DNA from: Streptococcus bovimastitidis
Lineage (GTDB): Bacteria; Bacillota; Bacilli; Lactobacillales; Streptococcaceae
Assembly: GCF_001885095.1 (NCBI RefSeq)
Contig: NZ_LZDD01000001.1
Location: 186,001-250,000 of the forward strand
Length of the DNA stretch: 64,000 bases
Reading direction: 5' to 3'
Position 1 is the first letter of the stretch. Each line of letters starts with the position of its first letter. Made by a program: the position numbers and the translations under genes. The notes beneath the pieces are model-generated. The model was not told where the DNA came from. It did not search any database and saw only the letters and a list, made by a program, of their open reading frames with translations. Positions 47,490-55,876 of this stretch are shown here, piece by piece.

Positions 47490-49613
47490 ATGAGCAAAAA
47501 AAGAAAGCGAGACTTGAATGAAAGGATAAAAGCAAAAGAAGAAGCGAGTGTTTCAGGTAATGATTCTTTATTTGACAGTTTAGGCAGTAAACGAAAGGTC
47601 GGGGATGACTATAGGAATAAGTTAACTAAAGATGAGAACAGATTTGACGAGAAGCTTCATGAAAAGGAAAGTAAGAGAATTACTGAAGCCTCTGATACAA
47701 GCCTAAGTAATAAAAGCAAAAACGCCATTAAGCGAAATCTTAAGAGTGCTGAAGCAAAATCTGAAACCGGCAGTAAAAAAGTATCGGCAACATCGGATTA
47801 TCAAACGGAAGTCAAAGAAAATCGTATTTACGATCCGCTTGCCAAAGACCAGGACGGAGATGGCGTAGCAGACAGATATGATACCGACTTTAGAGATAGT
47901 GAAATATCCTATGAACCTTTATCAAACAAGAAGTCTAAGCTTCATGAAATGCAGAAGAAAGCGATTAAACGCAAGAATTATTCTGATGATATTTTTACAA
48001 GAAAAGGAGCAGAAGATAAAACCATAAAGGATACCATTTCAAAGACGGAAGAAAGCACCAAGGCTTCAAGCTGTAAAAAGGTCGCAGAAGATAGAGCAAA
48101 GAAAAATAGATTCTATAACCGCCATAATAAAGAAACTTTGCTTGGAGCAAGTGCTGTATCCGTTGCAAGGGCAAGTGATGTGGCAAGTCGCTATTTATCT
48201 ACAGGAAGTGATGAAAATAAAGGTGTAGAAGCTGCCGAAAAAGGGCTTGATACATCATCTAAGCTCATTCACGGAATTAAGAATTATTCGGATAAAAGAA
48301 GAATGAAAAAGTCCTACGACTTATCTGAAAACAGCCTTCGTGTACGAAAGAAAAAGTCAAAGCTTGAATTTCGGGAAGCCAAAGAGGAACTTAAAAAGAA
48401 TGATGAATATAAAAAGGCTTCGGCATATAAGAAATTCCAAAAGAGAAAGCAGATGAAAGCTGCCATAAACGGCAACAATCAGACAAGAATCAGAGACAGA
48501 ATTAAAAAAGGCGTGATTGATACACTGAAAGGCTCTAAGGAGATGATTGTTAAAAAGGCGAAGGGTGTCTTGCTTATTCTGTTTGGGATTATTTTTCTTG
48601 GAACATTCGTCATTCAGTTTTCAGGCGGAGCAATGTCGGGAGTTGTGAACTCTACAAGTAGCGTTTTAACGACTTCTTATTTGTCAAGTGAGGAACAGCT
48701 AAAAGGGATAAATCAGTATTTCTCAGGTCTTGAAAATGATTTGTACGACAAAATCGAAAATGTCGAAAGTGATTATCCCGGATATGACGAATACATCGTC
48801 AATCAGAACGGCTTTATCGGACACAATGTCCATGAGCTTTTATCGTATATCACGGCAAGGTTTGGGGAAGTTAAAAATCTTTCGGAAGTTCGAGGAATTT
48901 TGGATGGGCTTTTTAATGATATGTATAAGCTTTCCTACGATGAAGAGATTGAAATCAGATATAGGACAGTTACGGAAACTTATATCGATGAAGATGGAAA
49001 TGAGTATACCGAAAGTCATGAAGAGCCTTATGAGTATAAAAAGCTTATTGTAACCCTCGATAAAAAAGAGATGGACAGCATTATAAGGGAAGTCTTTGCT
49101 GAGTATCCCGACAATCTGAAACACTATGAAGCCTTATTCCTTGCTCAAGGAAATATGGCGGAAATCTTCGGTAATACCGACCTGTTAAATTCTCTTGGAG
49201 GTGTAGGTAATGGTGCTGAATACGAAGCTTCAAGCGAGGTGCAAAAGAAAATTGTAGATGCCGCCTTTATTACTCCATCGCCTGGTCCTGGCTGGTGTGC
49301 CATGTGGGTATCACAGGTCTATCAAAATGCGGGGCTTGGATATATCGGAGGAAATGCCAATGATATGTATCGAAACTATACTTTTACATCAGACAGGTCA
49401 AAGCTAAAAGTGGGAATGCTTGTTGCAGTGGAAAGCAGTAGTAGCGGAAGCACGGCAGGACTTACCTATGGTCATGTAGGTATTTACATCGGAGACGGAA
49501 AGGTAATTGATAATATCGGTCATATAAGAGTAACCACTGTAGACGATTGGATTGCGACTTTTTGTAAACATCATCCGGTAGGCTTCGGTTTTCCGCCGAA
49601 TGTAAATAGATAA
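47490..49613 (+). CDS. Membrane-anchored CHAP/NlpC-P60-type cell wall hydrolase of the transfer system
   Basis: The 707-residue protein has a long basic cytoplasmic region (1-355) rich in Lys/Ser, one membrane segment (~358-380), a linker domain and a C-terminal cysteine peptidase/amidase domain with Cys603 in PGWCAMWVS and His662 in GHVGIYIG. It resembles VirB1-type enzymes that open the peptidoglycan for the transfer channel. The N-terminal region contains a Ca-binding-like repeat DPLAKDQDGDGVADRYD (residues ~115-132). ATG 47490 is chosen over the GTG at 47484. Confidence 0.85.
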   Translation: MSKKRKRDLNERIKAKEEASVSGNDSLFDSLGSKRKVGDDYRNKLTKDENRFDEKLHEKESKRITEASDTSLSNKSKNAIKRNLKSAEAKSETGSKKVSATSDYQTEVKENRIYDPLAKDQDGDGVADRYDTDFRDSEISYEPLSNKKSKLHEMQKKAIKRKNYSDDIFTRKGAEDKTIKDTISKTEESTKASSCKKVAEDRAKKNRFYNRHNKETLLGASAVSVARASDVASRYLSTGSDENKGVEAAEKGLDTSSKLIHGIKNYSDKRRMKKSYDLSENSLRVRKKKSKLEFREAKEELKKNDEYKKASAYKKFQKRKQMKAAINGNNQTRIRDRIKKGVIDTLKGSKEMIVKKAKGVLLILFGIIFLGTFVIQFSGGAMSGVVNSTSSVLTTSYLSSEEQLKGINQYFSGLENDLYDKIENVESDYPGYDEYIVNQNGFIGHNVHELLSYITARFGEVKNLSEVRGILDGLFNDMYKLSYDEEIEIRYRTVTETYIDEDGNEYTESHEEPYEYKKLIVTLDKKEMDSIIREVFAEYPDNLKHYEALFLAQGNMAEIFGNTDLLNSLGGVGNGAEYEASSEVQKKIVDAAFITPSPGPGWCAMWVSQVYQNAGLGYIGGNANDMYRNYTFTSDRSKLKVGMLVAVESSSSGSTAGLTYGHVGIYIGDGKVIDNIGHIRVTTVDDWIATFCKHHPVGFGFPPNVNR

Positions 49614-49625
49614 GGAGGGAACAAT

Positions 49626-49865
49626 GTGAAAAAAGAACTGACAGTAATTAAAAATAGAATAAGGAAGTTAAAGGATAAAAAGGCTCTGATTGATGAAGAA
49701 TTGGAGCCTTTATTTATTCGTGAGGAAGAACTTGAAAATGAGGAAATCATAGCAATTTGCAAAAAGAACAACATCACAATCAGTGATTTGATGGCAAAGG
49801 TAAACAGAGAAAAAGCAGAACTGAAAAAGGAGAGGACAAATGAAAACCAGTTTGAAAAAGAATAA
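49626..49865 (+). CDS. DUF4315-family small coiled-coil protein
   Basis: The 79-residue protein is almost wholly a charged coiled coil with the segment KDKKALIDEELEPLFIREE and ITISDLMAKV, typical of DUF4315 in conjugative elements. Function unknown. Start is GTG 49626 after AAGGAGGG. It overlaps the next gene by 26 nt. Confidence 0.75.
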   Translation: MKKELTVIKNRIRKLKDKKALIDEELEPLFIREEELENEEIIAICKKNNITISDLMAKVNREKAELKKERTNENQFEKE

Positions 49866-51375
49866 TAAATTTTGGACAGCAGCACTTGCAGTAATTGTAA
49901 GTATTAGCTGTATTTTAGGACTTTGGACAGTGGTGTATGCTCAGGAACAAAAGGTATCGGATATGCCTACAAGTGATAAGGCTGTCCAAACGGAAGTGGA
50001 AGTAAATGTAAAGTATATTTTTGAAGATGAAAAGGTATTTAAGGAAGAAAAGATTAAGGCAGAGAAAGGACAGCTTCTTGATAGCGGAGATCTTCCAATG
50101 CTTCCTGATGATATGAAATTCATTGATGAATTTCTATTCTATGAAGTAAAGGGCGATGGAAAGGATGAGATTATCCGTAAGGTAGCAAAGATAGAAGTTA
50201 AGGATAAGGAAACTCAGACGGAAGAAGAGAAACCAAAGCAGGACGAAAGTACGCAAACAGAAACTCCAAAAACTGAAAATAAAGGCACACAGACGGAGCT
50301 TTCTAAAGACGATATTTCCAAGATAGAAAAAGAGGCTAAAGAACTTCAGGATAAACTTGATAAATTAAATGGCGAAATCAAGGACAAAGACAAGTTAAGT
50401 GATAAGCAGAAAGAAAAAATCAAAGACCTTGAAGTTGAGATTGAAAGTCTTAAAGAGAAAGCAAAAAAAGATAAGTGGAATAAAGACTTATCGGAAGATA
50501 TGAAAAAGGAGATAGATAAGCTATCTGAAAAGGTGAAAGAGCTTGAGAAAAAGGCTATAGAAACAAATAAAGCTCCTGCAACATCTCAGTCAGTTACACC
50601 TATTAGTCCTATTTCCGGTATTAAGACAAATTCAGGTATTTCTTCTCAAACACCACAGACCTCTATAAGTAGTTCAGGTAAAGGTTCATCTGATACAGTA
50701 AGCTCAGGGAATACTACAAAGGATACAGGTAAAACAGAAGCAAAGGAGAAAGAAAAGGAAGTTCGCTATCCGAATAAATTGACACCAAAGGCTCCTGCTA
50801 ATAACAGTCAGAACTCATATATGGATAGTTCAAACAAGACTGTAAATACTAATAAGGGAGTAGCTTCAGCACCTTCAAAGGCAAGAGGGAGTGTTACGGA
50901 AAATAAGGATAATGCAAATAAGGACTATCCAATTCATCATGGAGATGAAAAGGAAGTTGATATGTATTCAGCCGATGCAAGGCAGTTCATTACATTTCAA
51001 ACGAAAAATGGTAAGACCTTTCATCTCATCATCAACCACGATGAGGATAGTGAGAATGTAATGCTTTTAACGGAAGTATCTGAAGACGATCTTCTAAATA
51101 TGGTTGAAAAGAAAGAAACACCGAAACAGGAGATTACCAAAGAGGAGCCGACTAAGGAAGAAGTAAAGCCTGAGAAAAAAGAAGAAAAGAGTGATTTAGG
51201 CACATATATCCTTTTGGCTCTTGTAGTAGCAGGTGCTTTAGGTGGCGGATATTATTTCAAGGTTGTAAAGAACAAAGAGAAAGAGGAACTTGAAAATCTT
51301 GAAGAAGATGACGATTTTTTCTCAGAAGCCGAAGAGTATGAGGAAAGTGAAGCTTCTGAAACAGAAGAAATTTAA
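49840..51375 (+). CDS. DUF4366-family secreted, membrane-anchored surface protein
   Basis: The 511-residue protein has a signal peptide (1-34, probable cut after VYA), an extracellular acidic/lysine-rich stalk with a coiled coil (~155-245), Ser/Thr-rich linker, a globular DUF4366 core (~360-415, with DARQFITFQTKNGKTFHLI) and a C-terminal membrane segment (~452-473). Four TQTE-like repeats (residues ~49-52, then three in ~124-155) lie before the coil. It is thought to act at the cell surface in conjugation, for instance in mating-pair contact; this is inference. Start ATG 49840 follows AAGGAG. Confidence 0.8.
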   Translation: MKTSLKKNNKFWTAALAVIVSISCILGLWTVVYAQEQKVSDMPTSDKAVQTEVEVNVKYIFEDEKVFKEEKIKAEKGQLLDSGDLPMLPDDMKFIDEFLFYEVKGDGKDEIIRKVAKIEVKDKETQTEEEKPKQDESTQTETPKTENKGTQTELSKDDISKIEKEAKELQDKLDKLNGEIKDKDKLSDKQKEKIKDLEVEIESLKEKAKKDKWNKDLSEDMKKEIDKLSEKVKELEKKAIETNKAPATSQSVTPISPISGIKTNSGISSQTPQTSISSSGKGSSDTVSSGNTTKDTGKTEAKEKEKEVRYPNKLTPKAPANNSQNSYMDSSNKTVNTNKGVASAPSKARGSVTENKDNANKDYPIHHGDEKEVDMYSADARQFITFQTKNGKTFHLIINHDEDSENVMLLTEVSEDDLLNMVEKKETPKQEITKEEPTKEEVKPEKKEEKSDLGTYILLALVVAGALGGGYYFKVVKNKEKEELENLEEDDDFFSEAEEYEESEASETEEI

Positions 51376-51404
51376 TGTATAAAGTGTTGTGAGATTTGCT
51401 GCCA

Positions 51405-51445
51405 TTGACTATTTGCACCAAATATTATATAATATTTGGTGCAAA
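51405..51445 (+). promoter_or_regulatory. abiE promoter embedded in a 34-bp perfect palindrome
   Basis: TTGACT (51405-51410) and TATAAT (51428-51433) are 17 bp apart. A perfect 34-bp inverted repeat (51412-51445, half-site TTTGCACCAAATATTAT) covers the spacer and -10. AbiEi antitoxins are known to bind inverted repeats at their own promoter, so this is the likely operator. Confidence 0.85.
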
Positions 51446-51461
51446 GGAGGTGGCATATCAG

Positions 51462-52061
51462 GTGAATTATAAGCAGAAAATACTAGACAGGATAGAAAGT
51501 TTTGAGTCCAATCAGGTTTTTATCGTAAATGATTTTTTTGATATTGCAGGATATGAAACGGTTCGCAGTACATTAAATCGTCTGGTAGAAGATAAAGAGA
51601 TTATCCGCATTATGAAAGGCATCTACTATAAGCCGAAATATATAGAACTGATCGGAGAGTATGAAGCACCGTCCGTGAATGAAGTTGCGAATGCCATTGC
51701 CAGAAAATATAACTGGACGATTGCTCCATCGGGCAATACGGCTCTTAATTTATTAGGTTTATCTACGCAAGTACCGGCAAAGTGGACATATATATCAGAC
51801 GGAAGATATGCCAGTTTCAGTTTCGGTAATGCAACAATCGAATTTAAGCGTAGAAATAATGGAGACATTTCCAAAATGTCAACCTTGACTTCAATGGTGA
51901 TACAGTCAATTAAGGCAATCGGAAAAGACAAAATCACTTCAAAGCAGATCGATTATCTACGGGAAAAATTATCCGAAAAAGAAAAGTCGGAACTGCTTGC
52001 AGATAGTAAAACTACAAGTGCCTGGGTATATGGCATTATTAAGAAAATCTCAGAGGTGTAG
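51462..52061 (+). CDS. abiEi: AbiEi-type antitoxin / transcriptional repressor
   Basis: The ~199-residue protein has an N-terminal winged helix (about 1-60, with TVRSTLNRLVEDKEI) and a C-terminal antitoxin domain. AbiEi controls the toxin gene by repressing the operon through its N-terminal DNA-binding domain. The start is GTG 51462, 11 nt after GGAGG; a longer frame to 51396 would begin inside the promoter. The antitoxin gene ends 2 nt before abiEii. Confidence 0.85.
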   Translation: MNYKQKILDRIESFESNQVFIVNDFFDIAGYETVRSTLNRLVEDKEIIRIMKGIYYKPKYIELIGEYEAPSVNEVANAIARKYNWTIAPSGNTALNLLGLSTQVPAKWTYISDGRYASFSFGNATIEFKRRNNGDISKMSTLTSMVIQSIKAIGKDKITSKQIDYLREKLSEKEKSELLADSKTTSAWVYGIIKKISEV

Positions 52062-52063
52062 AA

Positions 52064-53065
52064 ATGTTTGAATACAAAAAGATGTCAAAAAATGAATTGG
52101 AGCAAGTTATCAAAAACGCTTCCTTGAAAATCGGTGTAAATGAGGTAATTCTTGAAAAAGATTACTGGGTATGCTTTGTCCTTAATTATCTTTTCTCTAA
52201 GTGTAAATGGAAAGAGGCTTTTACCTTTAAGGGTGGTACAAGTCTTTCAAAATGCTTCAATTTAATTCAAAGATTTTCAGAAGATATTGATTTAATCCTT
52301 GACTGGAGGGTAATCGGATATAGCTTTGATGAACCGTGGCAAAAACGCTCCAACACAAAGCAAGATAAATTTAATAAAGAGTCCAATCAAAAGACGGAAG
52401 ACTTTCTAAAAAATGAATTTGTTCCTCAGTTGGAAAGTGATTTTAGAGATATGCTTGATGAGGAGTTTCATATAAGAATAGATGAAAGCGACCCGCAGAC
52501 AGTATTGTTTGAATATCCGAAAGCATTTAAGTCTTCATATGTGGTGCAGGCAGTAAGACTTGAGATTGGAACACTTGCAGCTTGGACACCATCGGAAGCA
52601 GTTCATATTGTGCCTGATATACAAAAAATATATCCTATGCTCTTTGATGGAGATTTTATAAAAGTAAGAACCGTTCTTCCTGAAAGAACATTCTGGGAGA
52701 AAGCGACTATCCTTCATCACGAAGCAAATAGACCTGAAGAGCTTGCAATACCTAAAAGATATGCAAGACACTATTATGATTTAGTGTGCATTGCAAATTC
52801 GCCATATAAAGACAGGGCATTTAAGAGCTATGAGCTTCTTGAAAAAGTTGTTCAGTTTAAGCAGAAATTCTATCCGAGGAAATGGGCAAAATATGAAGAA
52901 GCTACAACTGAAACAATCAGGCTTATGCCTGATGAGTATCGCCTAAAGGAAATTAAAGAAGACTATAAAAATATGACTGAGATGTTCTTTGGCGAATATC
53001 CGAGTTTTGAAGAGCTGATGAATTCAGTGCTTGAACTGGAAAAAGAAATTCACAAAATTAAATAA
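52064..53065 (+). CDS. abiEii: AbiEii-type nucleotidyltransferase toxin
   Basis: The 333-residue protein is a DNA-polymerase-beta-like nucleotidyltransferase with GGTSLS (57-62) and two aspartates in SEDID (Asp74, Asp76), the GSx10DxD motif of AbiEii/MenT toxins. Family members add nucleotides to tRNA ends and stop growth; with AbiEi they give abortive phage defence and stabilise the element. Operon of two genes with its own promoter. Known earlier as a type IV toxin-antitoxin system; mechanism in this copy is inferred. Confidence 0.88.
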   Translation: MFEYKKMSKNELEQVIKNASLKIGVNEVILEKDYWVCFVLNYLFSKCKWKEAFTFKGGTSLSKCFNLIQRFSEDIDLILDWRVIGYSFDEPWQKRSNTKQDKFNKESNQKTEDFLKNEFVPQLESDFRDMLDEEFHIRIDESDPQTVLFEYPKAFKSSYVVQAVRLEIGTLAAWTPSEAVHIVPDIQKIYPMLFDGDFIKVRTVLPERTFWEKATILHHEANRPEELAIPKRYARHYYDLVCIANSPYKDRAFKSYELLEKVVQFKQKFYPRKWAKYEEATTETIRLMPDEYRLKEIKEDYKNMTEMFFGEYPSFEELMNSVLELEKEIHKIK

Positions 53066-53097
53066 TGCACCAAAAATAATACAATATTTGGTGCAAA
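53064..53097. repeat. Second copy of the abiE palindrome
   Basis: 29 of 34 bases match the palindrome at 51412-51445; the outer GCACCAA/TTGGTGC arms are intact and the middle is degenerate, with TACAAT in place of TATAAT. The two copies bracket the abiE operon exactly. Confidence 0.85.
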
Positions 53098-53104
53098 GTG
53101 TAGG

Positions 53105-53136
53105 GCGAGAGAGTAAAATCTTTCGCTCTTTTTTAT
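53105..53136 (+). terminator. Terminator after the abiE cassette
   Basis: GCGAGAGA pairs with TCTTTCGC (one G-U) and is followed by TCTTTTTT. Same GCGA/TCGC style as the hairpins at 38242 and 43019. Confidence 0.75.
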
Positions 53137-53158
53137 TGAAACAGGAGGGAAAATATAC

Positions 53159-54871
53159 ATGGAACAAAAACTTGTGATAGCAGAAAAACCGAGCGTAGCC
53201 ATATCTATCGCGAAGGTTATCGGAGCGAAAAATAAAAAGGACGGATATTATGAGGGAAATGGATACAAAGTATCTTGGTGCGTTGGACACTTAATTCAGA
53301 TGGCAAATCCGGACAGCTATGATGAAAAGTATGCGAAGTGGAATATGGCTGATTTACCGATTATCCCAAGCGACTACAAGTATGAAGTTGCTAAATCAAC
53401 TAAGAAGCAGTTTAACATCATTAAAAAGCTGATGAATGATAAAGAGATTGATATGGTTATCAATGCTTGCGATGCAGGTCGTGAAGGAGAGAGCATTTTT
53501 AGACTTGTATATAACGAAGCTAATTGTAAAAAGAAAATGCAGCGTTTATGGATTTCATCTATGGAAGATAGTGCCATTAAAGAGGGCTTTGATAATCTAA
53601 AAGACGGAAAGGACTATGACAATCTTTTTGAATCGGCACAGGCAAGAGCCATTGCAGACTGGCTTGTCGGAATGAACATCAGCAGGCTCTATTCTTGCCT
53701 ATACAAGCAAAATTACAGTGTTGGAAGAGTACAAACACCTACTCTTGCCATGATTGTAAAACGAGATGACGAGATAGCAAACTTTAAAAAAGAAAAATAC
53801 TATACAGTAGAGCTTTCTACAAATGGTTTTACACTATCAACAGACAGAATTGATGATAAGGTTGCTGCTAAACAGCTTTTAAATTTAGTTGGTGATAAGA
53901 TTGAAATAACTGATGTCATACAGAAAGAAAAGATAACAAAGCCAGAGTTGCCATTTGACCTGACAACACTTCAAAGAGAGTGCAATAAGTATTTCGGATA
54001 TAGTGCCAAGCAGACACTTGATTATGCCCAAAGTCTGTATGAGAAAAAACTGATTACCTATCCAAGAACAGACAGCAGATGCCTTACCGAAGATATGATT
54101 ACAAGTACCGTCAATAACATTTTGGGCAAAAATGACTTTGACACAGGGCGTATCAAGACGGTATTTAACTCTAAAAAGGTTACGGATCATCATGCGATTA
54201 TCCCGACAATAAGCTCGCTGAGTGAAAATTTATCGGGCATTCCTGAGAGTGAAGCAAAGGTATATAGGCTTATTTCCAATAAGCTTCACGCAAGTGTGGG
54301 CTATCCTTTAGTGGAAAACACAACAAAGATTGTGGCTGAATTTGACGGCTTTGAATTTACGAGTACCGGTAAGGTAATTAAGGACGAGGGCTTTACTAAG
54401 TATTTGAAAGAATATAAGGCGAAAAAAGATGAGGACATGGAGCTTCCTGATGTAAGCTTTAGCGATATTATAAGCATTGAAAATAAAGAGTTTAAAGAAA
54501 AATTTACCCAATCTCCGAAACACTTTACGGAAGATACGCTCTTAAAGTCTATGGAGATTGCAGGAAATGATGCCTTAGAAAAAGGTGTAGAGGTGGAAAG
54601 AAAAGGACTTGGCACTCCGGCAACAAGAGCAGGGATTATTGAAAACTTAATCCTTAAAGGATTTGTCGAAAGAGATAAGAAAAATCTTGTTGCTACCCAT
54701 AAAGGAATAAGCCTTGTAACCATTGTTGAGGATACATTTAAGTCTGCAAAGACAACGGCTGAGTGGGAAATGAAGCTATCGGATATTGCACAGGGAAAGG
54801 CAAGTAAGGACGAGTTTCTAAAAGAAATTGAAGCTGAGATTAAAAAGACAATAGAAAAATATAGAAAGTAA
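53159..54871 (+). CDS. topB: DNA topoisomerase III (type IA)
   Basis: The 570-residue protein has the N-terminal TOPRIM domain (VIAEKPSVA...DAGREGE), the active-site Tyr301 in TYPRTDSR and the toroid domains with GLGTPATRAGII. It lacks the C-terminal zinc/tail domain of longer homologues (~690-720 residues). It can unlink DNA strands during transfer or replication of the element; many ICEs of this type carry topB. AGGAGGG precedes the ATG. Confidence 0.93.
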   Translation: MEQKLVIAEKPSVAISIAKVIGAKNKKDGYYEGNGYKVSWCVGHLIQMANPDSYDEKYAKWNMADLPIIPSDYKYEVAKSTKKQFNIIKKLMNDKEIDMVINACDAGREGESIFRLVYNEANCKKKMQRLWISSMEDSAIKEGFDNLKDGKDYDNLFESAQARAIADWLVGMNISRLYSCLYKQNYSVGRVQTPTLAMIVKRDDEIANFKKEKYYTVELSTNGFTLSTDRIDDKVAAKQLLNLVGDKIEITDVIQKEKITKPELPFDLTTLQRECNKYFGYSAKQTLDYAQSLYEKKLITYPRTDSRCLTEDMITSTVNNILGKNDFDTGRIKTVFNSKKVTDHHAIIPTISSLSENLSGIPESEAKVYRLISNKLHASVGYPLVENTTKIVAEFDGFEFTSTGKVIKDEGFTKYLKEYKAKKDEDMELPDVSFSDIISIENKEFKEKFTQSPKHFTEDTLLKSMEIAGNDALEKGVEVERKGLGTPATRAGIIENLILKGFVERDKKNLVATHKGISLVTIVEDTFKSAKTTAEWEMKLSDIAQGKASKDEFLKEIEAEIKKTIEKYRK

Positions 54872-54876
54872 GTTTT

Positions 54877-54910
54877 AAGGGAATGAGAGATTATCTTGTT
54901 CCCTTATTTT
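54877..54910 (+). terminator. Hairpin between topB and the methyltransferase gene
   Basis: AAGGGAA pairs with TTCCCTT across a 15-nt loop and is followed by ATTTTATT. Moderate; may be a weak terminator. Confidence 0.55.
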
Positions 54911-54911
54911 A

Positions 54912-55874
54912 TTGGAGGTGATTACGATAGAAGAGATAAATGTGTTGGAGCTTTTCGGTGGCATCGGTGCTATAAGAAAGGCATTTATAAGGCAAAAAAT
55001 CTCACATAGGATAGTTGATTATGTGGAAGTCGATAAGAACTGTGTTAAAAGCTATAACGCACTCTATGGAGAAGATTTTAAGCCACAGGATATAGTAAAG
55101 TATCATCCACCGGATGAAAGAATAGACTTTGTAATGCACGGCAGTCCTTGTCAGGATTTTAGCCGTAGCGGACTTAAAAAAGGCGGAGAAAAAGGAAGTG
55201 GAACAAGGAGCAGCCTGTTATTTGAAACGATACGGATAATTGAAGAAATGAAAGAAAAGCCCAAGGTTGTCCTTTGGGAAAATGTAAAGGGAGTTCTCGA
55301 TAAGAATATGAGAGCTTCCTTTTTTCATTACCTAAAAGAAATGGAAAGGCTCGGATATGAGAGCAAATACAAGATATTAAACGCTATGGATTTCGGTATT
55401 CCGCAAAATAGAAAGCGTATCTTTGTTGTGAGCATACTCGGACAGAATGATTTTGATTTTGAAACTCTTAAAAAAGCAGAAACAAGAAGCATTGATAATT
55501 TCCTCGAAAAAGATGTTTCAGACCTTTATGAAGTAAGGCAGAAGTCAATGCTCAGATACTTGTCGGGCAATCCTAAAAATAAGAACTTCAAAGGCCGCTT
55601 AAAAATCATAGATAAGTACGCCTATACTATTTCCACAAAGCAAGTCAGAGTACCAAACTCAGGACTTGTAGATATAGGAAATGGCAAGTACAGGTATCTT
55701 ACGGAAAGGGAGTGTTTAAGACTTATGGGCTTTGATGATGAAGATTTTGATAAGATAAGAGCCATTTATCTGAAAAGACCGGGCAAAACATCATCTATTC
55801 TTTATAAGCAAGCCGGCAACAGCATCGTGGTAAATGTGCTTGAAGCGATTTTGAATGAAATATACAGGAGGTAA
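54912..55874 (+). CDS. DNA (cytosine-5) methyltransferase
   Basis: The ~315-residue enzyme methylates cytosine in DNA. Motifs are all present: [29 protein letters not shown] with the catalytic Cys, VI WENVKG, VIII QNRKRIF, and [15 protein letters not shown]. The target-recognition region is short. No restriction partner is next to it, so it probably shields the element from host restriction. The start is odd: the strong GGAGGTGAT at 54914 is best placed for an ATA codon at 54927; TTG 54912, GTG 54918 and GTG 54942 are poorly placed. The start given is the outer limit. Confidence 0.9.
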   Translation: MEVITIEEINVLELFGGIGAIRKAFIRQKISHRIVDYVEVDKNCVKSYNALYGEDFKPQDIVKYHPPDERIDFVMHGSPCQDFSRSGLKKGGEKGSGTRSSLLFETIRIIEEMKEKPKVVLWENVKGVLDKNMRASFFHYLKEMERLGYESKYKILNAMDFGIPQNRKRIFVVSILGQNDFDFETLKKAETRSIDNFLEKDVSDLYEVRQKSMLRYLSGNPKNKNFKGRLKIIDKYAYTISTKQVRVPNSGLVDIGNGKYRYLTERECLRLMGFDDEDFDKIRAIYLKRPGKTSSILYKQAGNSIVVNVLEAILNEIYRR

Positions 55875-55876
55875 GA

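Noticed and set aside
50200..50310. TQT motifs resembling eukaryotic dynein light chain (LC8) binding sites
   Set aside because: The similarity is only three residues and bacteria have no LC8; treated as simple repeats.
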